DNA of 60,000 bases, taken from assembly GCF_910592395.1 (NCBI RefSeq), contig NC_088308.1, forward strand, positions 23,143,501 to 23,203,500, in the 5' to 3' direction. Under the pieces are notes generated by a model that was not told the DNA's origin, did no database searches, and saw nothing but the letters and a program-made list of their open reading frames with translations. The position numbers were made by a program, and so were the translations under genes. Shown here piece after piece: positions 50,501 through 60,000 of this stretch. This DNA is from Lineus longissimus. Taxonomy: Eukaryota > Nemertea > Pilidiophora > Heteronemertea > Lineidae. Numbering within the stretch: the first letter of the stretch is position 1; every line of letters starts with the position of its first letter.

Positions 50501-53500
50501 TGTGACTGAAACCATGCAATCTGCAGACAGCACAATCTTCAGGCTCGGGCCAGATTAGGATCATTATAGAGGCGCAGCAAGCATAGTCACTTGCCAGTCT
50601 TCTTGAATTCCACCTAAAAATATGACTGACTGATTGCCTGGCTGGCTGACTGACTGACTGACTGACAGATCAGGATTTCTTCTCACCTACTGGCCAAGAG
50701 TCTGGCCCCCATCACATGCTGATCTCTCAAGCTCTTCCTCTCAACCATAGACTCATTCCCACCAATGAAGTATTCAGCTTCCTTGACTAGATGCTCTGGA
50801 ATGGGGCGCCCTTTGAGATCTTGTGGATCCTGGAGGAAATGAAGGAATGAACATTCAGTTAAAGCCATATCACTGTGATTGACCTTGGGTTTCAAGGACA
50901 AGCTCTGGATGAGTGGCGCAAATAGCCGAGTTACATGTAGTTAGACATTGGATTACACTGCTCCAAACAAATGTGCTCAATTGCATTTGAATCCAAGGTG
51001 AAGCAAATCTTTATACCGTATTTGGATTAAGCGCAGACAGAATTCAGTGAATCCAAGAAAACTGAGGAGGGTGGAGGCAGATTATTGAAACCCTATGTGC
51101 CCTCTAGGACAAAGAAGACAACACAAATAAGAGGAAGCAATATTCGTATCCATACCTTGTGCTTATGTTTTGCTTCTATGAGGAGGGCTCTCTCAAAGGG
51201 AACAATGGACGGTTGCATGATGAGGCATAGCCAGACAGCAAGCCAAGGCATCGAGGCTCCGATCAGATACTCGTGGGGAGAGCGCTCAATCAGCTTGCAC
51301 CAAACCTGCAGAGAATGACAATGACTGACAAACAACTGGCCGACATATATCTTTTCCTTAACTGCACATTCACATTGAATACTTGGTTCTCAAGCTTTCC
51401 GAGATGTTTAGGGCAAAGCCACTTCACCTATATAAAGCGAGCAGAACAGCAAACTCAGCTGACTTCAATATAATGCTTTTAGCCTACCTTATAAATTATT
51501 TCCAATAGTTCTGCTTTATGTTCCAAAAGACTCCTCTGGTAGATATGTCTCAAGGCATCTTGAAGTATCGGAATGAGCCAGATTGGAGATTGCTCTTGGC
51601 AGAGGATAGTGTAAAGGGTTTCCAGAGCACACTTCCTCACTGAGGCTATGCTGTGACGTAGGAAGGGCCACAGACGAGGGACAAACTCGGTCAGAGTCGA
51701 GTTGGAACTGAAAAATAACCACAGAAAATGATGTTATTTCATTCTCCTTGCAATGAATCTGCCCCAATGGCATATTTATGTGAAGGAGTTCCTCCAAAAT
51801 CAGACAGTATTCAGGCTAATGGAAGTTTCTTCAGGTAGGTTTATTGCGTTTTCAAAAGGTTTTAAGGACACATATAATAATCTTTTCCCCCTTGAGTACC
51901 AATCACATGTTGGTGAATGAGTGGGCGACCCGGCGTCAATGGTGCGAGAGGAGGAGACAGCTATTTGGCCTTTGCCTACTATGATCATACCTGTGAGCGA
52001 CCATTCCAGCTGGGGTCTGGAGCAGGGCAGCAAGAAGTGACATGATGCTATTAGTTGAAGAGGTGAGATCATCTAGCTCTAATAACGTGTTCCACAGACA
52101 ATACACCATCAGTGGAATCTGCTGCGGTAGTAGCGTAGCAAGCTGTGTCGCTACTGGCAACAAAGATGTCGCAGCAACTGCACGAACATCATCATCATGA
52201 TCCTGTAAACCTTGGAAGATGTAGTTGAGAACTTTTGGAAGAAGGTCTGATGTCATTTCCTAAAAGAGAAAAGAAAGACCTGTGTGAACAGTGAGAAACT
52301 AATGGGATTGGTATACTACATGTCTTGAATAAGCAGTAAAGTAGTAGAAGAGCCAATCCTGCAATGTGACAAATAGAATATTTACATTTTTGTCACAAAC
52401 AGCAGGATCCTTCACCCTTACCTGTCTCACCGCCAGAAGATACTTGATTCCCAGTAAGCCTCCGTGACGCACCTCCCACTGCCTTTGCTTCAGAAGTTGA
52501 AGTAGGACGTTAAGGATGCCAGCCACACCATCGCAGCTGAGACACTTCACGGTGGCACCAAGAGCTTGGGCACAAGTCTCACGTACTGGAGCAACCACCT
52601 AAAATCAAAGGTGAAATCTTTAGCTGCTGAGAAAGGACTTCAGGCTCAAGCTAACTTCATTTGTGATGTTGGACCAACAACTGGGAGTGCTTTTTTATGA
52701 AGGCTGAGAGTGAGTAAGAATAAAATAGAATCCAAATCCCACAGCCTGTGGTCAAGTGGGTTAAGCCAAACCACACATGTGTAGGCAAGCAACATAAAGA
52801 GAACAATCGACTACTTTAACAAGTGTTTTATCATCTTACCTCATCTGAGACAAAATCACCAAATCTATCTAACGCTAGGACACAAAGCAGTCTTAGTGCA
52901 AGGTCCTCAAGATAAAACTCATTCGAAGTGGACAGCTGCAAATAGAAGAAATCAAGACTTAGTACTGAAATTTTAGGGTTCACTGTAGTTGGCTGTGGGC
53001 AGGGCCAAGAGGTCAATAGTTTGTGCACAGTTGGATCAAAGATTGAAAGGTACTAGTCCAAATACTCTGTGTAGTAATCTTTGAAACAACATTGTACCAT
53101 GAGAACTGACACAATAGGACTTGTAAATATTCCAGTTTTCTTCATTTGTTCTGATCTGCCTTGTGTACCTAAAATCGGAGGATATCTGTTTTGTTTCTGT
53201 ACCTGATCAGAAGGCATGTCCTGACTCTTGCCGGCCCCAAGTCCATGCAGCTTGATCACCTCCCTGAGGCCTGTGGCGGCTCCATGTCTGAACTCCCAAG
53301 AGGAATGGAACAAGTCTTGGATCAGGAGTTCACAGAACCCATCAAAAGGCCAATCTTCACACTGGAAGGAGGCACAAACTGATATATTTCACTCTCTGCT
53401 GATGAAAACTAAGAACAGTGCTAACATACCACAACACACCTGGATAATGGTCTCCTTTAGCAAATGTAGATACCACACCATGACACCAAATTTTAATACA

Positions 53501-56045
53501 GTTTACGCTCTTGTCAAAACGACTAAGAAAAGACCCAACTTATACCAGGGGCAACACTTCTTTGTTTATTATCATTTCTAGGATTTTAAGCTGTGCTGAG
53601 CAAGGTCAATTCTTCAACTTTCTTTGACCTTGTTACACTTACATCATCCATATCAACTGTAGAATCCATGACATTATCCAGGAGCACCTTATCCTTCGAG
53701 GATGGTTGGGGAACCAACACACGCGCCATTTTCCGCTTCTTTGGTGGTAGATCACAGTCACTGTTACTATCCCTGGAAAGGAAAAGACGAGATGAGAAAA
53801 AGCTGTTAAGACTTGCCTTCAATCAAAAAGTTATAGAAAAAAACCTTTGGCTTTTTAAAATTACTTTAGTGTCTATGGTTCAATTTCTCGTTGTAGATGT
53901 ACATGTATTACTAACCCATTTCCATTGGTAGGATCTTTAGAGATCTGTTTAACAAGAAGTTTGGCTTTTCGTTTTGCTCTGTTCTTCTCCCGAGCACTCA
54001 GGTGTCCACCTGATTGCTGGATGTGCTGCTCTACAAGTTCACTTATTGCTTTCTGAAGAGGAGAATTAGAATCCATGATTTTTTTATCATGTCTCTGAAA
54101 TTTGGGTGGCTTGAAAGAAATCATACCTTTTCTAGAGTTGTTCAAACTACCAGGGTGACATATTCTTTATCTGACGTAACACCATACATTTCACTCTAAC
54201 TTGAGGGCAGTTATCAACTGCCATACATTGCCCTACAGATTACATTCGACAAACAAGTTTTATGGACAGCCTTGTTGATGATAAAACATAAGCAAAAGTG
54301 ACTATGTCAATTCTAAAACTGCCGATAACAACAGGCCCTGTAGAGAAAACAGGTCAAGTCTTTGTCTTTGCCTAAGTCAGGTCAAGTTTAATCAAACAAC
54401 TATGATTTTGTTCTGATCGTTTGGGAAGACAGGTCAAGATCAGAAAAAGTTGCACAAAAAGATGGTCTACCTGTGGAACGGTCTCTGCCTTAGGTGACTC
54501 TGAAGGCTTCTCCATAAGATCCTCATCCTTAAACAGGTCATCAGGCGCCAGGCCCATTCCTCCAGCCACATCAAGACCAAGACGTTTATTCAATAGCTGT
54601 CTTTGCCTCGTGACCTTATCCTTGGGGTCCATTCCTTGAGGAATAGAAAAATAACTTGCGCACTCAAGGTGATGTTTTTATGAAATTCAAAGACTAATGT
54701 CCACAAAAGCACATGACCCAAGTCATTGGAGAATAGAGTAAGGTTGGGGGAGGGTAGGGTCAGAAAAATGTCACACTTGTTTTTCAGGCACTTATGTTTG
54801 AGAATGTTATGAGAAGTTTACCAACATGTTGTTCTATTATCACCCTCGTCCTTTGAGCGTACCTTTAGTTTCCTCATCTGTGTCATACTCCATACCCTCT
54901 GAGCCAAGAAGTGAAGCAGCATGCATAAGGACTGCTTCGATGTTGAACCCACTGACTGTCAGCTGACCAGGCAGAGGTTTACAACAAGACTCCTCTGAAA
55001 TTGAAGAAAGGTTTAAAATCTTTTTCAACGCATGATGGACAGGATGGCCAAGTATTTGGAGTGGCCTCCACCCAATGCAGACATTTATCAGCTCATCTAT
55101 GGAACAAGCAGGCCTTTGGATTATGTGAGACATTTTCAAGCTCAATGTGCTTCTGAATTCATCAAACCTACCTTCCTTTGGTGCCCCCTGTGGCTCCCAC
55201 TTGGGCACATGTTTTGCTATAGCACACACCGCATGGCCAGCAGCAATCCTTGTTTCCCAGGAACTGCTCCGCAGATAGCAATGTACCTACAAGCACATGA
55301 TCATAATACTATTATAACCAGGAAAAAAACTCATTTGATCATTTTTACATGCTTTATATAGCTTTTTTGTGAAGTTACTGTCCACTGGCATGACTGGAAT
55401 CATTTTAACAGGTGAATACATTGTGAGTCGTCCAGGAAAAAAAACCATGACCGAAGAAAAACAAGGTGAATAACAATGTCAATGTGTCATTTAATCATGT
55501 GAAATCACATACAGTTTCAACTTTATATTGTCGTCATCATCACCTTTTACAATGGGCGCCTAGCTGTAGCTGTGGAGTTCTACTGTGTAGCACCCGCCTC
55601 CTCAATAAAATGATAGAAATGGACCTACACAAACAAACTAACCTTAGCCAGTAGATTATGTAATTCATGGGGATGGAGTTTCTGTACCTCTCCAAGCTGT
55701 TCCGCGGCAGACTTCCGAATCACAGGGGTGGAGCCAGTGTCAAGGAGAAGAAACAAACGGTCCAAACTGAAGAGAAAAATTAACATGCCAGGAGCGCCAT
55801 CTTTGAGACGGTTACAGAATTGAGAGTATGATGGCCAATATGGAACATACTAGACACTTCATAGAATTTGTATTGACTGTACTCGAGTGTACTGTGAGAT
55901 GGGAGAGGGCGCTATTGGCGACCTTGAGTAACTTTATCTTGCCCACCAAGCTGCTGCCTTGCTTATATAGAGCACCTTTTAGGGAGAGCCCATTGTAGTC
56001 TCATCATATCTATAAATCTGACTTCATGACTTACCGAGTAGTCAT
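41508..56045 (-). CDS. BTAF1: BTAF1/Mot1: TBP-associated SNF2-family ATPase, complete, 34 coding exons
   Basis: BTAF1 (TAF172, yeast Mot1) binds TBP and uses ATP to strip it from DNA in the nucleus. I traced all coding exons in order: 56035-56045, 55643-55766, 55172-55286, 54863-54994, 54471-54634, 53916-54052, 53643-53772, 53203-53361, 52840-52935, 52422-52598, 51991-52259, 51488-51707, 51156-51305, 50687-50829, 50194-50377, 49756-49928, 49149-49431, 48861-49011, 48346-48512, 47970-48120, 47610-47716, 47107-47308, 46744-46892, 46314-46466, 45868-46005, 45587-45738, 45283-45360, 44728-45130, 44407-44517, 44044-44198, 42695-42841, 42304-42511, 41947-42038, 41508-41775. Every intron is GT-AG and phases agree throughout. 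The sum is 5499 nt, or 1832 aa, close to the usual 1850 or so. No internal stop or frameshift is present, so it is an intact gene. Exon 1 encodes only MTT plus part of Arg. The donors after exon 8 (GTACAG) and exon 22 (GTATCC) are weak. Confidence 0.96.
42130..42239. repeat. 28-bp near-perfect inverted repeat in a BTAF1 intron
   Basis: Left arm 42130-42157 and right arm 42212-42239 are reverse complements with one mismatch. The arms start GATATGAATAAA and contain CTAGCAAATGC; the loop is 54 bp. It lies in the intron between exons 32 and 33 (42039-42303). No clear target-site duplication flanks it. It could be a tiny MITE or a foldback; in pre-mRNA it would form a long hairpin. Confidence 0.85.
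43025..43966. mobile_element. Non-autonomous TIR transposon (MITE), 942 bp, 9-bp target-site duplication
   Basis: The terminal inverted repeats are 26 bp and perfect (43025-43050 and 43941-43966). They start CAAGGAGG and end in the palindrome GTGACGTCAC. The insertion is flanked by GCTGGTACG at 43016-43024 and again at 43967-43975, a 9-bp direct duplication. There is no transposase frame inside (longest frame about 80 codons), so it is non-autonomous. A 9-bp duplication fits Mutator-like elements (also Merlin, 8-9 bp), but the short TIR does not settle the superfamily. It occupies most of the BTAF1 intron between exons 30 and 31. Perfect TIRs and duplication point to a recent insertion. Confidence 0.92.
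44728..46466 (-). other. BTAF1: BTAF1 SNF2 ATPase lobe 1 (exons 24-28)
   Basis: Exon 24 ends with the Q-motif-like LRKYQQ. Exon 25 has motif [11 protein letters not shown] (Lys1275 the ATP-binding lysine). Exon 26 carries [12 protein letters not shown] (motif Ia). Exon 28 holds motif II as DEGH (1382-1385), the form used by BTAF1, and motif III in [39 protein letters not shown] and the [10 protein letters not shown] block complete the lobe. All catalytic residues that can be seen are intact. Exon 28 (403 nt) is the largest coding exon. Confidence 0.95.
45446..45457. repeat. Poly-C run
   Basis: Twelve consecutive C (G on the transcribed strand) in the BTAF1 intron between exons 26 and 27. Length is likely variable and prone to sequencing error; no effect on splice sites is expected. 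Confidence 0.8.
47107..55766 (-). other. BTAF1: BTAF1 HEAT-repeat region (about residues 4-1149)
   Basis: Exons 2-22 encode the helical HEAT-repeat array that wraps TBP in Mot1/BTAF1. It begins with [11 protein letters not shown], as in other BTAF1 proteins, and continues with typical paired helices such as [40 protein letters not shown] and [21 protein letters not shown] lysine/arginine-rich stretch in exon 6 ([16 protein letters not shown], about 203-218) and PPKKRKM in exon 7 (237-243) are likely nuclear localisation signals. A low-complexity acidic/Ser loop separates the first repeats from the rest, as in the family. Exon 19 (48346-48512) carries a poorly conserved basic loop. Confidence 0.9.
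50645..50667. repeat. Tetranucleotide repeat (GACT)n
   Basis: About five copies of GACT, with related CTGG/CTGA units before it, in the BTAF1 intron just beyond the exon 14 donor at 50687. A simple microsatellite. Confidence 0.8.
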
Positions 56046-56080
56046 ACTGTGTCCACTTCGTCTTTTGGCCCTTTTTTCAT
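56042..56080 (-). promoter_or_regulatory. BTAF1 upstream ORF overlapping the start codon (ATGA)
   Basis: An upstream ATG (first base 56080) opens a 12-codon frame, [12 protein letters not shown], whose TGA stop overlaps the BTAF1 start as ATGA (56045-56042). A good acceptor, ATTCTGCAG at 56096, begins the exon that holds both. The uORF would therefore be in the mature mRNA, provided that acceptor is used. Overlapping stop and start allows termination-reinitiation; that it controls translation is inference. Confidence 0.5.
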
Positions 56081-56095
56081 TTTAATTTCACCACC

Positions 56096-56909
56096 CTGCA
56101 GAATCAAAGAATGCACAATTTAACCTGCTGGACTGGTAACCACTTCCAAGTCTCTCATTTTATTCTGGTATTTTGCCTGAAGGCAAGTAACCAGCATCCA
56201 GCACGACTCATACTGTCTGTGTCCAAGGCCTAATTCCAACTTGTTTTCTGACAACCTGACCCTGGGCTATGTCATCACATCACACAGGAGTATTTTTAGA
56301 GCCTTTCTACCAGCATTTTTTCAATCTTTGAGTGAGGCAACTTGGACAGGCGCACTTCGCTGCCCGACAATTCAACAATCCGACCCAATAGCAATGTCTT
56401 GTTATGCATGCACAGCCGGCTGCTCTACGCGCACCTAAGATAACCAAATTTAAGCAACGATTCTGATTGGTGTCGGCGATGGACATGGGCATGGTGATCC
56501 TTGTGATAGTGCCAGCGCATCGCCATGAGCGGTGGGATACGATAAGCCATCCCGATGCATAGGACTAGGAGGCCCAACAAAGGAAGCCAAGGACTAAGGA
56601 GATCGACAAATGTTTGATATGCAAGATTATGCAAGATCTCGTGACAATTTGAAACAAGATTTGGTGAGCTGATCAAATGCATATGCCATCCATGCATCAC
56701 TAGTATTATTAGCCCAGTATAACCTGTACATACATGCATAATGATGATGCATAGGCCTACATACACATAACGTGCAGTGCAAATGCACTGCAAAAAATGC
56801 AAACATTTCAGTTGTCATTTCTGGAGTAATTTTTTAAGTTTTTCGACAACCGAATTACGAGATTCTAGGCAATTATGAAAGATGACAACCACAATAATAT
56901 TGAGATTAC
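56096..56909 (-). other. Probable BTAF1 5' UTR intron or upstream region
   Basis: No coding frame supported. The stretch 56310-56430 is more GC-rich than its surroundings and could hold an alternative start site. Frames at 56241-56438 and 56425-56802 overlap on opposite strands and are unrecognised. Confidence 0.35.
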
Positions 56910-57100
56910 CTCAAGTTAGTCAGATTGGCAATACTTGAAGGCTGGAGGCGATACGAATATGGTTTTCCAGAAAGTATTGGGTCAGGGAAGTCGCTCTTCC
57001 GCGGTCTGTATTTATAATGCCGGCCATGTTTAGAACTGTGCAGGAAATAGTTGTCAAGTAGAACTCCGATTGGTCAGAGGGCTCCACATTCAGCCAATCA
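56910..57100 (-). promoter_or_regulatory. Candidate BTAF1 core promoter and 5' UTR exon
   Basis: Read on the minus strand: CCAAT-type elements occur at 57094-57098 (as ATTGG) and 57068-57073 (as CCAATC). TATAAATA follows at 57009-57016, and a start would be expected near 56985. About 75 nt further on, CTTGAG/GTAATC at 56910 is a plausible donor, which would join to the acceptor at 56096 and give an 814-bp 5' UTR intron. The element spacing is typical of a TATA promoter. No transcript evidence; many housekeeping genes use TATA-less starts instead. Confidence 0.35.
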
Positions 57101-57481
57101 GGGAAAAGCAATCACTAGTGACATCTATACATCAATTATGTCACGAGCACCTGTTCTGGTTTCATCAATTTAGGATAGATGGCGACACTGGGATTTTTGG
57201 TCCTGAGCATCCGGAGTTAATCAGCGGTTAATGTCCACTTCTCCGGCCCTGCAGAATTCCCCAGGATGAGTCTGGAGTGATGGGAATTGGAGTGGGCTGC
57301 TCAGAATTCCTGCCAAATGTCAGCAGATTCCAACTCACCTCTGATAAGCAACACTTAAACGTGATTGTGATATTGTCTCAGACAAAAATGTAACCTCCTG
57401 GTCAGTGCTGCTGGTGTCTGATAATGATGTGTGGTATAACAGAAAAGAGCCAAAATAACCACATATCAATTATGAAATGTT

Positions 57482-59670
57482 TTTATTCATATTTCAGTCA
57501 AATAACAAGGTTAAATTCTGTACAGAGCATACAAGATCTTCACGGGTATCAACGATAAAGAAAACAAAGCCATGGCTACATAGAGAGCCCAACTGTCCAG
57601 GAATATTGGGGCCGATGGGGGCAAGGCCAAATTGTGATGAGGCACAATTCCTTTTCATGAGAATAAACCTGGTGATGAGACAACCCATCTCAGTCAATAA
57701 CTCAACCAAAGTTCATTGATAGTACATATATAATTTGGCACATTTTTTTTTTAAATAAGGAAAGCACCAGTTTTAAATGCAGATGTGACCACTGAATAGT
57801 CAATAGAGATGATGTGTCTGTCCTGGAGAAACACTCAACCCAATTTTTCACACCCTTAGTGTGCTCGTTTGCGGGATTTAAAGTTTGCAGAAGAATCAAT
57901 CATGAACACAGATGATTAAACTACGTAATACAGAGAGAATGAAACGGGGAGTGATGTATAACATAGAAAGTTAGTTATTACATGTTCTCAGGTTGCTATT
58001 AAAGTATTTGTCAATTGTTAAAAATCTATAGAATAGATGTACTTGATGAATCCAACATGATAGGGCAAGTTTAAACAATAGTTTCCATACCATTTTTTGT
58101 AGCAAGTGTGAAAAGTGCACAGATGTAAGTCATACTGCATGATTCTACATGTTCATAACCGTGTTCAACCCAATACCATATTCATGGCCTGTAGAGCACA
58201 AACAGATGCGGGAGTGAAGTGACTTGATCATCATTTTCATTCAAACAGTGACCAATGAGTCACTTCATAACGATAAATTTGGCATATACTTTTCTTACAT
58301 TTGACATAAATATAACACTGAAATGTACATGAAAACTTTATGTATACAGGCATAATATTTTAACAAACATGATGTTGGCCAACTTTGTTTCTTAAAAGAA
58401 ACTTAGTCTTAATATATTACAAACCTACATGTATCCTCTGAAACAATTTAACTGTCACATTCTTAAATGCATATACATGTACCCTTTACATAAACATCTC
58501 AACCATTCTCTGCCCAAGGAACATATGCCTACATGTACAATAATTTCCTGTCGAAGTATACAATGCCATATTGCAAATGGTGCCCTCCACAAGCAGCGGG
58601 CGGCTGACAACACATGGAATGTGTCATTGAGAACCGTACATGTTCATTTTCAAATTCAACCTTTCAAAAATGCTGTCTATACGTACATGTACAGGACTCA
58701 GTAACTGCACATTCTCGATGGCCACAGTACTTTCAACTGTGAAGGAGAAGTATAGGTACTCACTCAGGGCCAACACCAATGTATGGTTAAGAGTAGCTGT
58801 GAAGAGGGTGGCACAGACATAATTTCCAAAATTTACAAAAACAGTTAAAATGTCTTTATATTTGCTGATGAATTCAAGAGGCCCCCTTTATACTGGTACT
58901 CTTTTAAGAATGTTTGTGCCTGCCCAGTAAATCATTCTCTACTCCTCCTTTTATTGTCAACAAAATGGAAAACAAGCAGATATAAAATCTTTTAAAATTT
59001 CTATACAAATATTAATTTCTAAAGGTTTTAAAACAAAAGAAACATCAAGCACAAACAGATGAAATTTTACAGTCCCAAAACATACAATACAATCCTGTAA
59101 TCCCTGCTGGCTTTAACTTTAACTTTAAAGAGTTAAGTACATGTAGATAGGCGCTGCACTGCTTTACACTACGGTACCCTATTCCATGTGACCCCACGTT
59201 CAGTACCTGAATGAACACCAGAGCAGGATCTAAGCTAGTAACATCAAAGTTTGACTATTCAATTGACAAGTTCCGAACACACATGAACAGGTTTTTAATG
59301 GAGACCCCCTCTTGTGTTGTTCCCAAACTCCATGATTTCTTAACAAACCCAACCGTACGTATTGCACATGAAAACTAGTCAGTTCTTTTCAGAACTAGTG
59401 GAACTGTACAATGAAACTCACACATGTCAATAATTTTAGTTTATTTAGCCTTAGAAGCCTAAAATTTACTCATTGATTTTGAGACATTAACTCTTAAAGC
59501 ACTGATGATGACTCTTGCCACTGAATAGCCTGACCATGTAAGATATGTACGTCCTGACACTAATGTGTTAGAACTTAAATGCTGTTCTAAGCCAAATACC
59601 ATCTATGAATAGGCCCATGTGGTACACCAAGATTCATCACCTTTGCTTAATGAACTAATGTCGCCTAAAA
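57482..59670 (-). other. Probable long 3' UTR of the next gene
   Basis: Between the stop codon at 59671-59673 and an AATAAA on the minus strand (TTTATT at 57482-57487) there is about 2.2 kb without coding frames. It is AT-rich with many ACATGTA words. The simplest reading is one long 3' UTR ending near 57470, about 0.4 kb before the BTAF1 promoter candidate. Earlier polyadenylation is also possible. Confidence 0.4.
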
Positions 59671-59856
59671 TCATGAAGAGAAGAAGAAGTTCAATGCCCT
59701 GTTCACATCGTAATCTGCTGCCAATGCAACCCGGACTAGCTCCTCGCGAGGCACAGTGTCCCCAACAATATCACGCAATGCAGAGAGGCAGCCTTCGAGA
59801 CGAACTGAGTCCTCCATGAACGGTAGCTCCTCTGATGAACTGGAAGACGGGTCCTG
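59671..59856 (-). CDS. Last coding exon of an unidentified protein with a UBA/HBS1_N-like C-terminus
   Basis: The exon starts after the acceptor TATCTGATTTCAG, runs 61 codons in one frame and ends at TGA. An acidic Ser/Glu segment (SSSSSEELPFMED) precedes a compact three-helix-like segment, RLEGCLSALRDIVGDTVPRE followed by ELVRVALAADYDVNRALNFF. The pattern of a first helix, G-D-x-VP, ELVRVAL, and D-Y-D-V-N-R-AL is that of UBA-like and HBS1_N-type domains, which bind ubiquitin or protein partners. The protein cannot be named from this exon alone; the rest lies beyond the window. The sequence from 59857 to the window end reads as intron. Confidence 0.6.
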   Translation of the reverse strand, partial: QDPSSSSSEELPFMEDSVRLEGCLSALRDIVGDTVPREELVRVALAADYDVNRALNFFFSS

Positions 59857-60000
59857 CTGAAATCAGATATCACCAGTTTTAAACCTTCAGACCTAGGTTT
59901 TTGGGGTGAACCCATCAGGACTACCTAGGAAATTAGGACTACTTCTGCACCAGCACAGTACTGTACATCCAAACCAATGGCAATGAAACAGACCAGCAAG

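Overview
This is animal nuclear DNA, most likely from a marine invertebrate. The evidence is the intron-rich metazoan gene BTAF1 with GT-AG introns, 7TM receptor and receptor guanylate cyclase sequence of invertebrate type, a THAP domain, MITE/SINE-like and minisatellite repeats, and a dense scatter of ACATGTA-type words. The species cannot be fixed from the window. There is no bacterial operon structure, and most short open frames are chance.

Layout. (1) 1025-9033 is a recent tandem duplication of a unit of about 4.0 kb. Each unit carries one intronless rhodopsin-like 7TM receptor reading frame. The right copy (6519-7508, 329 aa) is intact. The left copy has a TGG-to-TAG nonsense change at codon 274, before TM7. 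(2) 9034-34500 is gene-poor. It holds a possible small secreted or membrane protein gene on the minus strand (10294-10898), an acidic P2X7-like N-terminal exon (21091-21243) convergent with a complete THAP domain (21640-21945, minus), two weak first-exon candidates, a tandem repeat of about 44 bp with a 133-bp higher-order period (24.5-24.93 kb), and a frameshifted remnant of another 7TM receptor (29.6-29.8 kb). (3) 34574-34939 (minus) is the signal-peptide exon of a receptor guanylate cyclase-like protein; its remaining exons were not found. (4) 36741-37063 holds two perfect hairpins beside a tRNA-Glu-like Pol III unit, probably a SINE. 40062-40590 is a 52-bp minisatellite.

(5) 41381-57100 (minus) is a complete BTAF1/Mot1 gene. 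I resolved 34 coding exons with splice sites and consistent phases, giving a predicted 1832 aa protein. A 942-bp transposon with terminal inverted repeats and a 9-bp target duplication sits in one intron, and a 28-bp inverted repeat in another. A short upstream ORF overlaps the start codon as ATGA, and a TATA/CCAAT promoter is plausible near 57.0-57.1 kb. (6) 57482-59856 (minus) is the last coding exon and probable long 3' UTR of the next gene, whose product ends in a UBA/HBS1_N-like helical domain.

BTAF1 is a housekeeping ATPase that removes TBP from DNA. The 7TM and guanylate cyclase sequences are sensory or signalling genes. Nothing in the sequence ties these genes into one pathway. The most distinctive observations are the intronic TIR element whose ends carry perfect CRE sites, the ATGA uORF of BTAF1, the hairpin/tRNA composite, the minisatellite with an inverted repeat in every unit, and the fresh receptor duplication with one broken copy.
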